Assembly: GCF_019049325.1 (NCBI RefSeq)
Contig: NZ_JAGMUO010000078.1
Coordinates: forward strand, 1-64,000
DNA: 64,000 bases
Direction: 5' to 3'
Source of the DNA: Streptomyces sp. AC512_CC834
Lineage (GTDB): Bacteria > Actinomycetota > Actinomycetes > Streptomycetales > Streptomycetaceae
The translations under genes and the position numbers were made by a program. The notes beneath the pieces are model-generated. The model saw nothing but the letters and a program-made list of their open reading frames with translations. It searched no databases and was not told where the DNA came from. This document shows positions 18,595 to 26,564 of this stretch, one piece after another (position 1 is the stretch's first letter; each line of letters begins with the position of its first letter).

Positions 18595-20168
18595 CCGCCA
18601 CCGCCACCGCCGAGAGCAACAAGCGGGCCATCCGTCGCGCGCTCGTCAGCGTCTACGACAAGACCGGGCTCGAGGACCTCGCCCGTGGGCTGCACGAGGC
18701 GGGCGTCGAACTCGTCTCCACCGGGTCGACCGCCGGCCGTATCTCGGCCGCCGGTGTCCCCGTCACCAGGGTCGAGGAGCTGACCGGCTTCCCCGAGTGC
18801 CTGGACGGCCGCGTCAAGACGCTGCACCCCAAGGTGCACGCCGGCATCCTCGCCGACCTGCGCCTGGAGAGCCACCGCCAGCAGCTCGGCGAGCTGGGCG
18901 TGGAGCCGTTCGACCTGGTCGTGGTCAACCTCTACCCGTTCCGCGAGACCGTCGCCTCGGGCGCCACCCCCGACGAATGCGTCGAGCAGATCGACATCGG
19001 CGGCCCCTCCATGGTGCGCGCCGCCGCCAAGAATCACCCCTCGGTCGCGGTCGTCACCAGCCCGGCCCGGTACGCCGACGTGCTCTCCGCGGCCAAGGAC
19101 GGCGGCTTCGACCTGGCCGCCCGCAAGCGGCTGGCGGCCGAGGCGTTCCAGCACACCGCCGCGTACGACGTGGCCGTCGCCTCCTGGTTCGCCTCCGAGT
19201 ACGCGCCCGTCGACGAGTCCCGGTTCCCGGACTTCCTCGGCGCCACCTACGAGCGCGCGCACACCCTGCGCTACGGCGAGAACCCGCACCAGCCCGCCGC
19301 CCTCTACACCTCCCCCGAGGGCGGTGGCCTCGCGCAGGCCGAGCAACTGCACGGCAAGGAGATGTCGTACAACAACTACACGGACACGGACGCCGCCCGC
19401 CGTGCCGCGTACGACCACGCCGAGCCCTGCGTCGCGATCATCAAGCACGCCAACCCGTGCGGCATCGCGGTCGGCGCGGACGTCGCCGAGGCGCACCGCA
19501 AGGCGCACGCCTGCGACCCGCTGTCCGCGTTCGGCGGCGTGATCGCGGTCAACCGTCCGGTCTCCAAGGAGATGGCCGAGCAGGTCGCCGAGATCTTCAC
19601 CGAGGTCGTCGTCGCGCCGGACTACGAGGACGGCGCCCTCGAAGCCCTCACCAAGAAGAAGAACATCCGCGTCCTGCGGGCTCCCGAGGCGCCCGCCGCC
19701 CCGGTCGAGGTCAAGCCCATCGACGGCGGCGCCCTCCTTCAGGTCACCGACCGCCTCCAGGCCGAGGGCGACGACCCCGCCACCTGGACCCTGGCCACCG
19801 GCGAGGCACTCTCCCCGTCCGAGCTCGCCGAGCTGGCCTTCACCTGGAAGGCCTGCCGGGCCGTCAAGTCCAACGCGATCCTCCTCGCCAAGGACGGCGC
19901 CTCCGTCGGCGTCGGCATGGGCCAGGTCAACCGCGTCGACTCCGCGAAGCTCGCGGTGGAGCGGGCCGGCGCCGAGCGCGCGCAGGGGGCGTACGCCGCC
20001 TCCGACGCCTTCTTCCCCTTCCCGGACGGCCTGGAGATCCTCACCGCGGCCGGCGTGAAGGCCGTGGTCCAGCCCGGCGGCTCGGTCCGCGACGAACTGG
20101 TCGTCGAGGCCGCGAAGAAGGCCGGCGTGACGATGTACTTCACGGGGACGCGGCACTTCTTCCACTGA
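18591..20168 (+). CDS. purH: bifunctional AICAR formyltransferase / IMP cyclohydrolase
   Basis: A 525-aa protein carrying out the last two steps of IMP synthesis. The N-terminal MGS-like cyclohydrolase domain ([42 protein letters not shown]) is followed by the formyltransferase domain. That domain has [13 protein letters not shown], the catalytic Lys-His of KHANPCG, and [10 protein letters not shown] near the end. GTG 18591 overlaps the purN stop. It ends 14 bases before a strong bidirectional terminator. Confidence 0.97.
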   Translation: MTATATAESNKRAIRRALVSVYDKTGLEDLARGLHEAGVELVSTGSTAGRISAAGVPVTRVEELTGFPECLDGRVKTLHPKVHAGILADLRLESHRQQLGELGVEPFDLVVVNLYPFRETVASGATPDECVEQIDIGGPSMVRAAAKNHPSVAVVTSPARYADVLSAAKDGGFDLAARKRLAAEAFQHTAAYDVAVASWFASEYAPVDESRFPDFLGATYERAHTLRYGENPHQPAALYTSPEGGGLAQAEQLHGKEMSYNNYTDTDAARRAAYDHAEPCVAIIKHANPCGIAVGADVAEAHRKAHACDPLSAFGGVIAVNRPVSKEMAEQVAEIFTEVVVAPDYEDGALEALTKKKNIRVLRAPEAPAAPVEVKPIDGGALLQVTDRLQAEGDDPATWTLATGEALSPSELAELAFTWKACRAVKSNAILLAKDGASVGVGMGQVNRVDSAKLAVERAGAERAQGAYAASDAFFPFPDGLEILTAAGVKAVVQPGGSVRDELVVEAAKKAGVTMYFTGTRHFFH

Positions 20169-20182
20169 GCGGCACGTGCAGG

Positions 20183-20222
20183 GCGGCCCGCCGGTAGTAC
20201 AGCCAGTACACCGGCGGGCCGC
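20183..20222. terminator. bidirectional terminator between purH and the leftward secreted-protein gene
   Basis: A perfect 13-bp stem (GCGGCCCGCCGGT / ACCGGCGGGCCGC). Inner GTAC-AGCCA-GTAC pairing extends the helix. It sits between convergent genes. Confidence 0.8.
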
Positions 20223-20234
20223 ATTCGTCGTATC

Positions 20235-20678
20235 TCAGAGCCGTACGCACCTGAGCGAGCCGCCCCGCGTGAACTCCCACCTGAGGTGTTTACGGGTTTG
20301 TTCTCCGTAGCCGCCGTCCGCGCTGATGTTCTCCTTGTCCTGGGCGTAAACGAGTGCGTTCCTGGTGTTGTTGCCGAAGACGCCGTCGATGGTGAGGCTG
20401 CGGTTGTAGCACACGTTCAGCGACCGCTGGAGCATGGCGACGGACTTGCTCTGCGCGCCGGGATTCATGTAGCAGTCCGCGTTGCCGTTGTAGCCCGGAA
20501 GGTATGCCGTGTAGGTGTAGCTGGAGATCGTCCTGGTCGTGGTTGCGTAGCCGTCGTTGCACCAGCCGGCGTAAGCGGCGGCCGGGGTGGCCGTCGCGAT
20601 GCCCAGCCCGAGCCCGGACAGCAGCATGAGGCCGGTGACGGCCCCCGCCTTGACGCGCAGCCCTTGTAGCTTCTGCAT
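20235..20678 (-). CDS. secreted peptidoglycan-binding-like protein (paralog 1)
   Basis: A 147-aa protein from ATG 20678, preceded by AGGGGG at 5 bases. The signal peptide ends near TATPAAAYA. The mature part has paired cysteines (GWCNDG, DCYMN, NVCYN, LRCVRL) and one repeat of the PG_binding_1 type: MLQRSLNVCYNRSLTIDGVFGNNTRNALVYAQ. It shares most of its length with the neighbour at 20768-21220 (ISADGGYG, DCYMN.GAQSK, GNNTRNAL), so the two are tandem duplicates. It is probably an exported cell-wall-binding or structural protein; no catalytic domain is present. A 601-codon open frame that runs through this gene from 22040 is a coincidence of a frameshifted upstream gene. Confidence 0.8.
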   Translation of the reverse strand: MQKLQGLRVKAGAVTGLMLLSGLGLGIATATPAAAYAGWCNDGYATTTRTISSYTYTAYLPGYNGNADCYMNPGAQSKSVAMLQRSLNVCYNRSLTIDGVFGNNTRNALVYAQDKENISADGGYGEQTRKHLRWEFTRGGSLRCVRL

Positions 20679-20767
20679 CGGGCCCCCTGAATTCATGTCT
20701 GTGCCGGATAGTCCGGCGCGCTTACCTGGGCAGGACGACCGGCGTGCCGGGGCTGCCCCACAGCGCG

Positions 20768-21220
20768 CTACCAATTGGTGATGTAAAAGCATGCCCACTG
20801 TCCGATGCCGCCGCTGTACTGGTAGGCCCACTTGATGTTCGTGCGCGTCTGTTTGCCGTAGCCGCCGTCCGCGCTGATGTCCTCGCGGCCCTGGGCGTAG
20901 ATGAGGGCGTTCCTGGTGTTGTTGCCGAAGATTCCGTCGACGTCCAGATTGCGTCCGTAGCACTTGTTCAGCGTTGTCTGCAGTGCCGAGACGGCCTTGC
21001 TCTGAGCGCCCCGGTTCATGTAGCAGTCGACATTGCCGTTGTAGGCCGGAATCTTGGCGTGATAACCGGAGTTGGAGATCGTCCTGCCCACCTGGCCGTT
21101 GCAGTAGCCCGCGTAGGCGGCGGCGGGAGTCGCGGTGGTCAGGCCGAGTCCGGCGCCGGACAGCACAACGGCTGCGGCGGAGACCCCCGCCCTGGTGCGC
21201 AGAACGCGAAGTTTCTTCAT
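20768..21220 (-). CDS. secreted peptidoglycan-binding-like protein (paralog 2)
   Basis: A 150-aa protein. ATG 21220 gives an 8-9-base spacing to AAGGGGA; ATG 21226, two codons earlier, is too close. The signal peptide (AAAVVLSGAGLGLTTATPAAAYA) is followed by a cysteine-containing module and one PG_binding_1-type repeat with DVDGIFGNNTRNALIYAQ. The end reads GGIGQWACFYITNW. It is the closest relative of the neighbouring paralog, with matching cysteine positions. It lies ~165 bases downstream of the frameshifted ATP-binding protein gene on the same strand. Likely exported and bound to peptidoglycan. Confidence 0.8.
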   Translation of the reverse strand: MKKLRVLRTRAGVSAAAVVLSGAGLGLTTATPAAAYAGYCNGQVGRTISNSGYHAKIPAYNGNVDCYMNRGAQSKAVSALQTTLNKCYGRNLDVDGIFGNNTRNALIYAQGREDISADGGYGKQTRTNIKWAYQYSGGIGQWACFYITNW

Positions 21221-21384
21221 CTTCATGGTCCCCTTGTGTCAGTGTCGACTTGGTCGTGAGGTGGCGCCTGACGCGCCCGGCGCGTTGGTCATGGCTCGCG
21301 TCGATGTCCCCAGCATGTTGGTGCTGTGTGCTCCTGCCACGGCCATGCTGGCCGAGGCAGGTGCTCCGGGGAACCTGGAAAGTT

Positions 21385-21794
21385 TCAGGTTTGAGCCGCG
21401 GAACCGGCGACGCCGTCGTACGCCTCTTCGTGCCACTCGCACCACACACGGTCTTGCCGCCGAGTCCCTGTTCCACGCCCCCGTGCAGCGCCAACGCGTT
21501 GAGCAGGAGGAGGCCACGGCCTGTCTCGTCTTCCGCGCCAGGGTGGCGCGGGACCAGCCGGATACGTGGGTCCGGGTCGGTGATCTCCAGGCGCGTACGG
21601 CCTTCCGGTGTGTGGGACAGGCGGAGGGTCACCGGCGTCCCCTCGCCGACGTGGTTGATCACGTTGGTCAGCAGCTCGCTGACGCAGAGCTGGGCTTCGG
21701 GGCAGGGCGCGCCGAGGTGTTCGCGGACCGCCCGGCGAACCTCGGGTACTGCCTTGGGGAGGGCGAGCAGTTTGAGGGTGAGAGGTTCGGTCAC
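21385..21794 (-). pseudogene. anti-sigma-type ATP-binding protein (HATPase), frameshifted
   Basis: GTG 21794 opens a histidine-kinase-like ATPase of the type found beside Streptomyces XRE/DUF397 genes. The N-box is ELLTNVINHV, followed by LEITDPDP (G1) and ETGRGLLLLNALA (G2). After GLGGKTV the frame breaks: the DNA reads GTGTGTGG where GTGTGG would give VWCEWHEEAYDGV and a TGA at 21385. The two extra bases (TG) throw the frame into a long meaningless extension. Restored length is 135 aa, normal for the family. It overlaps the 68-aa gene upstream by GTGA. A dinucleotide slip or a sequencing error could each explain it. Confidence 0.75.
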
Positions 21795-21997
21795 TGGCCG
21801 GCTGCCTTGCGGAGGGCGGCGGTCAGGGCACGGGCGGTCGCTTCGTTGCAGTTGCCGAGGGAGATGAGGGGCGCCGTGCCGTACGCGCCCGCGAAGGTCG
21901 GCAGGTCGGTGCCGAGGGAGGGGAGTGTGATGCCGTTCGCGGCCAGCGCGGTGCGGAGTTGGTCGACGCAGGTAGCGGCGTCGTCGTGGGGGTGCAT
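21791..21997 (-). CDS. small protein of unknown function in the XRE/ATPase locus
   Basis: A 68-aa protein from ATG 21997, with GGAAAGG 8 bases upstream. It has Cys10 and Cys50 and an Ala/Leu-rich helical composition (ATCVDQLRTALAANGITLPS, ISLGNCNEATARALTAALRKA). There is no signal peptide or membrane segment. It is translationally coupled (GTGA) to the ATP-binding protein gene and divergent from the XRE regulator. Small proteins of this kind recur beside Scr1/WhiJ-like regulators in Streptomyces. Function unknown; a ligand or partner of the ATPase is a guess from position. Confidence 0.65.
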   Translation of the reverse strand: MHPHDDAATCVDQLRTALAANGITLPSLGTDLPTFAGAYGTAPLISLGNCNEATARALTAALRKAAGQ

Positions 21998-22025
21998 GGG
22001 GTACGCCTTTCCGAGCCCTGTGCGG

Positions 22026-22050
22026 TCTGTGACGAATCACTCACAGAGTG
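22026..22050. promoter_or_regulatory. overlapping dyads between divergent regulator genes (candidate operator)
   Basis: TCTGTGA-N8-TCACAGA is a perfect 7-bp dyad at 22026-22047. It overlaps CACTC-ACA-GAGTG at 22038-22050. It lies midway between the leftward 68-aa gene and the rightward XRE regulator, where autoregulation would be expected. Not tied to a known consensus. Confidence 0.45.
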
Positions 22051-22119
22051 GTGCGAGGTGGCGTACCGTGAAAGACCCTTCGGTTGCGCACGGTAACTGG
22101 CGAACGGCGGTGGTGGGTT

Positions 22120-22977
22120 GTGCCTCCTCGTAAGGACACTGACGCTTCGGTGAGCGTCCCCTGCTTCTACGGCGCGGAGTTGCGCTACAAGCGAGAGCAA
22201 GCGGAACTGACGTTGGAGCAGTTGGCGGACGGCAGTTTCCGGGGAATCTCGTTCCTGAGCCAGATCGAGCGGGGCGAGCGGGGGATGCCGTTGGACCTGG
22301 CCCGGCATGTGGACGAGCGGCTGCAGACGGACGGGTTCTTCCAGCGGCGCTGCGAAGACGCGGCGAAGGCGCGGCGGGTGGGCATCGCCCCACACTTCGC
22401 GGACGTCGCCGAACTGGAGAAACTGGCTCGGACGATCGAGGACTGGGCTCCCCTGCTGGTGCCCGGACTGCTCCAGACCAGGGCGTACGCGACTGCGATT
22501 GCTCGATCGGCGATGCCACGAGCCTCGGACATCGAGGTCGAGGAAGTCGTGAAGGCTCGCCTGGATCGGGCGAAGCTCTTCAGGCGAGAGTCGCCGCCCA
22601 AGTTCTGGGCGATTGTCGACGAGTCGGTCATCCGGCGGCGGGTGTTGCCGTCTGCCGGAATGGCCGAGTTGCTGGACCACATTGCTGAGGTGGTCAGGAC
22701 CACCCGCTCGATTGTGCAGGTTGTCCCGGAACACGCGATGCACCCGTTCTTGATGGGGCTGACGCGGATCATGACCTTCCCGGACGCACCGCCGCTGGTG
22801 TACACGGAGGGGATGCACAGTGGCCAAGTCATCGACTATCCGGCCCTCGTGATGGACTACCGCGAGTCGTACGATCTGCTCAGGGCCGCCGCACTGCCGC
22901 CGGAGGCGTCCCTGGCCATGATCGAGGCAGCAGCGGAGGAACGCCGGAATGAAGCCCAACAGCAACGTCGACCTTAG
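22120..22977 (+). CDS. Scr1/WhiJ-type XRE transcriptional regulator (HTH + DUF5753)
   Basis: A 285-aa protein. GTG 22120 is preferred: it starts the family sequence (VPPRKDTDASVSVPCFYGAEL), matches the usual length, and has GGTGG upstream. Residues ~15-70 form a helix-turn-helix (ELTLEQLADGSFRGISFLSQIERG). The rest is the DUF5753 domain, with WAPLLVPGLLQTRAYA, IVQVVPEHAMHP and the acidic/hydrophobic C-terminal part. Such regulators control development or antibiotic genes and pair with DUF397 proteins as antitoxin-like/toxin-like pairs. It overlaps the DUF397 gene by 29 bases. Confidence 0.9.
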   Translation: MPPRKDTDASVSVPCFYGAELRYKREQAELTLEQLADGSFRGISFLSQIERGERGMPLDLARHVDERLQTDGFFQRRCEDAAKARRVGIAPHFADVAELEKLARTIEDWAPLLVPGLLQTRAYATAIARSAMPRASDIEVEEVVKARLDRAKLFRRESPPKFWAIVDESVIRRRVLPSAGMAELLDHIAEVVRTTRSIVQVVPEHAMHPFLMGLTRIMTFPDAPPLVYTEGMHSGQVIDYPALVMDYRESYDLLRAAALPPEASLAMIEAAAEERRNEAQQQRRP

Positions 22978-23146
22978 CTCCGTGCAGTGGCGCAGGAGCA
23001 CCTACAGCAGCGGGACCGGCGGTGAGTGCGTCGAGGTGACCGATGATCTCCCCGGCCTCGTCCCCGTCCGCGACTCCAAACGCGCGGAGGGCCCGGCGCT
23101 GGTGTTCCCCACCCGCGCCTGGGCCCCTTTCGTCGAGTCCCTCTGA
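22949..23146 (+). CDS. DUF397 domain-containing protein
   Basis: A 65-aa protein, complete DUF397 domain: WRRSTYSSGTGGECVEV, then VPVRDSKRAEGP and FPTRAWAPFVESL. ATG 22949 lies inside the end of the XRE gene, in another frame. In characterised pairs (WhiJ-like loci) the DUF397 protein counteracts or is controlled by the HTH partner. Convergent with a small secreted-protein gene, with only 11 bases between them. Confidence 0.9.
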   Translation: MKPNSNVDLSSVQWRRSTYSSGTGGECVEVTDDLPGLVPVRDSKRAEGPALVFPTRAWAPFVESL

Positions 23147-23157
23147 CGGACCGAGGT

Positions 23158-23517
23158 CTACGGGTGGAGGCAGGCCCAGGTGTTCGGGCCGATGATTCCG
23201 TCGTCTGCGATGCGGCACCTCATCTGCATGGCTACCACCCCGGCCTCCGTCACTTCCCCGAAGACCCCGTCTATGGCCACGGCGTTGTAGCCCCAGACGC
23301 GGTTCAGCAGACATTGGGCGTGACGCACGGCCGAGCCGGTGCTTCCCCTGCTGAGTACGGGATGGGAGCCGCTGTAGTTGCAGGGGCCCAGGGCGGTCGC
23401 GGAGGACCCGGCGACGCTCTCGGGTGCGGGCGCGGCGGCTGCCGCGGGTACGGAGAGGACACCGCCGACCAAGGCCGCCACGGATACGGTAAGAGCGAGA
23501 CGCTTGCGTAGGGACAT
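23158..23517 (-). CDS. small secreted peptidoglycan-binding domain protein
   Basis: A 119-aa protein. ATG 23517 (MSLRKRLALTVSV) is chosen because GTG 23526 would leave no spacing to the AAGG site. The signal peptide ends near PAAAAA. The mature part is one PG_binding_1-type repeat: LSRGSTGSAVRHAQCLLN, AIDGVFGEVTEAGVVAMQ, IIGPNTWACLH. Four cysteines could form two disulfides. It resembles the extracellular domain of the kinase encoded immediately downstream on the same strand (23656-25017), so the two may see the same ligand. The gap to the kinase gene is ~140 bases, and this gene lies downstream of it. Confidence 0.8.
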   Translation of the reverse strand: MSLRKRLALTVSVAALVGGVLSVPAAAAAPAPESVAGSSATALGPCNYSGSHPVLSRGSTGSAVRHAQCLLNRVWGYNAVAIDGVFGEVTEAGVVAMQMRCRIADDGIIGPNTWACLHP

Positions 23518-23655
23518 GCCGGTCACACCTTTCGGAAGCTCGGAAGCAGTTGCACTTCGCGGCGGGAATCGCCGGCACAGAACTTACGAGCGGAGCATCC
23601 GCCGTGCGTCAAACCAACGGTGTACTTGTGCCGTAAACCTGCGCGGTAGCAAAGC

Positions 23656-25017
23656 TCAGGACTCCCCGCCCTTGCGCAGCGCCCGCCACGTCGCCGGGCC
23701 CACCATCCCGTCCGCGTCCAGGCCCGCCCGCTTCTGGAAGATGAGGACCGCGCTCTGGGTCTTCGGGCCGAAGTCGCCGTCCACCTCGCCGACCTCCTCG
23801 ATGCCGTGGAGGTGGCGGAGCAGGCACTGGAGCTCTCTGACCTGGCTGCCGCCGTCTCCCCGCTTGATGGTGAAGTCCCACGTGCCGCTCTGGCCCGCCT
23901 GGTATCCGCGACGGCCCTCGGCGTCCTCGTGGACCGTGGGCTTCTGACAGGTGGGAGGCGCGGCGGCGACGGGGGCCGACTCCCACGGGGTGGTGTAGGC
24001 GATGCTCGCCGCTCCCAGGATCGCTGCCGCGAGCGCTGCCGCCAGGGCCGGGCGGCGCCACCGCCGGGGGCGGAGCCTCGGGAGCCGGGCGGACCGGGAG
24101 GTGCCCGCCGCCTCCTCCACGCGGCGCAGCAGCGCGGCGGTGTCGGTGGTGCGTTGCGCGTGGGTCGGGGCGAGGCAGTCCCGCAGGATGGTCTGCCAGA
24201 CGTCGGGGAGGTCGGGAGACAGGCGTAGTTCCTCACGGCCGCCGGCATAGCGCATCGCGGCGTCGGAGCGTGCCTCCGAGCTGCCGCCGGGCAGGGGGAA
24301 CTCCCCGGTGAGGACCACGTGCGCGAGGACGCCGAAGGCCCAGACGTCGGCCGACGGGCGGATTCGGGTTCCGCGCTCGTCGACTTCGGGCCACAGGAGT
24401 TCGGGCGGGGTGTAGTCCGGGGTGGCGAAGGCGGGGGTGTAGGCGTGGGTGCCTTCCAGCTCGGCGGCCAGGTTGAAGTCGGCGAGCCGGGCCGAACCGT
24501 CCGCCATCAGCAGAACATTGGCCGGTTTCAGATCCCCGTGCAGCCAGCCCGCGTGGTGCAACTGGTGCAGGCCCTCGCAGATCTGGGCCAGCAGGGCCGG
24601 ACCGGCGTCCGGGCGCGGGGTCCGGGACAGTACGGCGTCCAGGGAGCCCTCGGCGCGCTCCAGCACCAGGACGGTCGCGCCGTCCAGCTCGGGATGGTCC
24701 GGGTCGTCGACCGTCAGGGTGTCGTACATCCGGATCAGGCGGGGGGAGCGGAGGCGGCGCAGCAGTTGTACCTCGCGTTCGGCCAGGTCGCGCAGGTGGT
24801 GCAGTTGGCGCGGGGTACGGGTGCCGGTGGGCAGGAACTTCAGCGCCGCCCGGCGTGGCAGTTCGCCGCCGTCGGAGGTGCGGCTCACCGTGCCGGGCGC
24901 GTGGCGGACCGCCTCGTAGACGGTGGCGAACGCGCCGGACGCGAGCGGCTCGCGCACCTCCCAGGGCCCGATCCGGTAGCCCTTGGGCACCGGGACCGCG
25001 TACGGCCGCCCGGTCAC
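23656..25017 (-). CDS. membrane Ser/Thr protein kinase with extracellular peptidoglycan-binding domain
   Basis: A 453-aa protein from GTG 25017, overlapping the FHA gene stop (GTGA). The kinase domain is at ~18-285: glycine loop ASGAFATVYEA, ATP-site lysine in AALKFLP, helix-C Glu in EREVQLL, catalytic HGDLKPANVLL (Gly in place of the usual Arg) and metal-binding DFN in place of DFG. A ~40-residue basic linker precedes one membrane segment (ALAAALAAAILGAASIAY) near residue 330. The outside part ends with a PG_binding_1 repeat (VDGDFGPKTQSAVLIFQ, GMVGPATWRAL). It likely senses cell-wall fragments and phosphorylates cytoplasmic targets, with the FHA partner as phospho-reader. It is paralogous to the kinase at 26565-28190. 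Confidence 0.88.
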   Translation of the reverse strand: MTGRPYAVPVPKGYRIGPWEVREPLASGAFATVYEAVRHAPGTVSRTSDGGELPRRAALKFLPTGTRTPRQLHHLRDLAEREVQLLRRLRSPRLIRMYDTLTVDDPDHPELDGATVLVLERAEGSLDAVLSRTPRPDAGPALLAQICEGLHQLHHAGWLHGDLKPANVLLMADGSARLADFNLAAELEGTHAYTPAFATPDYTPPELLWPEVDERGTRIRPSADVWAFGVLAHVVLTGEFPLPGGSSEARSDAAMRYAGGREELRLSPDLPDVWQTILRDCLAPTHAQRTTDTAALLRRVEEAAGTSRSARLPRLRPRRWRRPALAAALAAAILGAASIAYTTPWESAPVAAAPPTCQKPTVHEDAEGRRGYQAGQSGTWDFTIKRGDGGSQVRELQCLLRHLHGIEEVGEVDGDFGPKTQSAVLIFQKRAGLDADGMVGPATWRALRKGGES

Positions 25018-25757
25018 CGTGCCGCTCCGCTCGGGGCCGGGGCGAGTACGACGAGGTCGTCCTCGCGGACCAGGTCGAAGCGGAGGGCGAGCGAGGCCAG
25101 GGACTCCTTCTTGCCGTGGGTGCGTCTGCCGGGCTCGGCCGTGTCCGGGCCCGGTCTCAGCCGCAGTTTGACGGCGAGGTAGTCGATGTTCCAGTAGACG
25201 GCGGAGCGGCTGACCTTGGGCCAGCAGGGCCGCAGCCGCTCCACGATCTCCTCGACGGCGGGCAGCGGCGCCCGGGGTTCACCGCGCAGGCGCCGCTCGC
25301 ACAGCGCGGCCAGGACCGCGAAGTACCGCTTGGTGCGGTCAAGGGCGAACGCCGGGACCGTGCCGGCCCCCTCAAGACCGCGGCGTTCGATGCTGCGGAA
25401 GGCGTGCCGCGGAGCCCAGACGTCGAAGGTGAGCAGGTCACCCGCGGCCGGCAGGGTCACGCGCGCCAGCTCGAACGGTACGGGCGCCTCCACGCGGCCG
25501 GGGGGCACCTTGATGTGCTCGCCGGCGCCCTCCGGGTTCTCCACCACATAGGTCTGGTCCTCGCTGAGATTGCTCAGCAGCCAGAAGGTGCGGTGCGCCG
25601 TGATCTCCCCGGCGATTCTGGGCACCCCCGCGTGTGCGATGACGAGCCCGCCGCCCCGGGCCGATGCCCTGCCGAACTCGACGCGGTCGCCCGTGCCGAT
25701 CCTTAGCTGTTCGGTGACGCTGCCGCACGACGGCGGCACGACGATGACGCTGTACAT
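25014..25757 (-). CDS. FHA domain protein, partner of the downstream kinase
   Basis: A 247-aa protein from ATG 25757. The N-terminal half is FHA-like: VEFGRASARGGGLVIAHAGVPRIAGEITAH, then WLLSNLSEDQTYVVEN. The motif core (FGR...GxxR..G) is loose compared with classical FHA domains. The C-terminal half (RTKRYFAVLAALCERRLRG, NIDYLAVKLRL, LASLALRFDLV) is helical and looks like a winged-helix domain, so it may bind DNA or another protein. It is coupled to the kinase gene (GTGA). About 60% of residues match the second copy at 28187-28933. Expected to bind phosphothreonine marks made by its kinase. Confidence 0.8.
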   Translation of the reverse strand: MYSVIVVPPSCGSVTEQLRIGTGDRVEFGRASARGGGLVIAHAGVPRIAGEITAHRTFWLLSNLSEDQTYVVENPEGAGEHIKVPPGRVEAPVPFELARVTLPAAGDLLTFDVWAPRHAFRSIERRGLEGAGTVPAFALDRTKRYFAVLAALCERRLRGEPRAPLPAVEEIVERLRPCWPKVSRSAVYWNIDYLAVKLRLRPGPDTAEPGRRTHGKKESLASLALRFDLVREDDLVVLAPAPSGAAR

Positions 25758-25855
25758 GGAGTCGTCCCCCTCCCCAGTCCAACAAGGGGCAGCGTACGGG
25801 AGACGGGTGAGGGCAGCCTAAGCATTCGGACGGTGCGGCGCGGCGTGGCGGGGTC

Positions 25856-25907
25856 GGTGACGTCCGCTGGTGACGTCCGTCGGTGACGTCCGTCGGTGAC
25901 GTCCGTC
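25856..25907. repeat. four tandem copies of a 13-bp repeat
   Basis: GGTGACGTCCGTC repeated three times exactly and once with one swap (GGTGACGTCCGCT first). Each unit contains the palindrome TGACGT-like core. It lies between the FHA gene promoter (25757) and the I36-like gene terminator, so it could bind a regulator of the FHA-kinase operon or be neutral. Confidence 0.75.
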
Positions 25908-25926
25908 GGTCGGCCTGACGGCGAAA

Positions 25927-25971
25927 CGGCGGCCCTCGGTTCTCCTCCGCGGAGGGAACCGAGGGCCGCCG
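25927..25971 (-). terminator. very strong hairpin terminator of the I36-like gene
   Basis: A perfect 16-bp stem (CGGCGGCCCTCGGTTC / GAACCGAGGGCCGCCG). The 13-base loop itself contains the palindrome CCTCCGCGGAGG. It is 24 bases after the stop of the leftward gene. Confidence 0.85.
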
Positions 25972-25995
25972 GACGGGCAGACCCGGGTGAGCGGA

Positions 25996-26466
25996 TCAGC
26001 AGGGGCGCAGGTACCAGACCGGGTCCCAGTCCGCCCGGCCCGCCTCGTAGGCCGTGGACGTCCAGCGGACGCTGCGGTCCTGGTTGTAGAACTTGGCGAC
26101 CGTGCCCGAGGTCTGGTTGTTGGTGAACGGGCCGTCGCCCGTCCAGTTGGAGAGCTTCCACATCTGACACTTGTAGAAGTCGAACTTGGTGCCGTCGACG
26201 ACCATGCACAGGTGGCCGTAGCGGCAGGCCAGGTCCTGGGCGCCCTTGGTCACGGGCGCGTCCGTCACGGTCAGGCCCTCGTACTGGACCGCGTCGGCGG
26301 ACACGCGCAGGGGCTTCGGGCTGTCGGCCAGTACCTGCTCGGCCTTCTGCTGGAGGCCGGTGACCCGGGTGCCGTCCGGGCCGTCGGCGGCGGTGGCCGT
26401 GATCGTGGAGCCGGCGGCCAGTGCGGTGGCCGCGAAGAGGAGTGCCGCGGGCTTGATGATGTTCAT
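25996..26466 (-). CDS. secreted protein related to peptidase inhibitor family I36
   Basis: A 156-aa protein from ATG 26466. The signal peptide (KPAALLFAATALAAGSTITA) ends near TATA. The mature part has ~45 helical residues, then a beta-rich, cysteine-bearing domain: LACRYGHLCMVVDG, DFYKCQMWKLSNW, VAKFYNQDRSVRW. This is the pattern of I36-type inhibitors and beta/gamma-crystallin-like folds in Streptomyces. The C-terminus ends in Cys. Placed between the two FHA-kinase modules on the same strand, it may be their target or simply a co-located exoprotein. No active-site evidence beyond fold similarity. Confidence 0.7.
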   Translation of the reverse strand: MNIIKPAALLFAATALAAGSTITATAADGPDGTRVTGLQQKAEQVLADSPKPLRVSADAVQYEGLTVTDAPVTKGAQDLACRYGHLCMVVDGTKFDFYKCQMWKLSNWTGDGPFTNNQTSGTVAKFYNQDRSVRWTSTAYEAGRADWDPVWYLRPC

Positions 26467-26564
26467 CGTTGTTCCCCCGAGAACGTCGGTGTCGTACCGC
26501 CGAAGCGGTGTGCTCACACCGTGCCCCGGGACGCCCGCCGGGTGGTACCTCAGAACTCTCAGGG

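Noticed and set aside
20235-22040. One 601-aa fusion of an ATPase with a secreted protein
   Set aside because: The middle is a frameshift artefact overlapping another real gene (20768-21220); the end is a separate gene with its own ribosome binding site and signal peptide.
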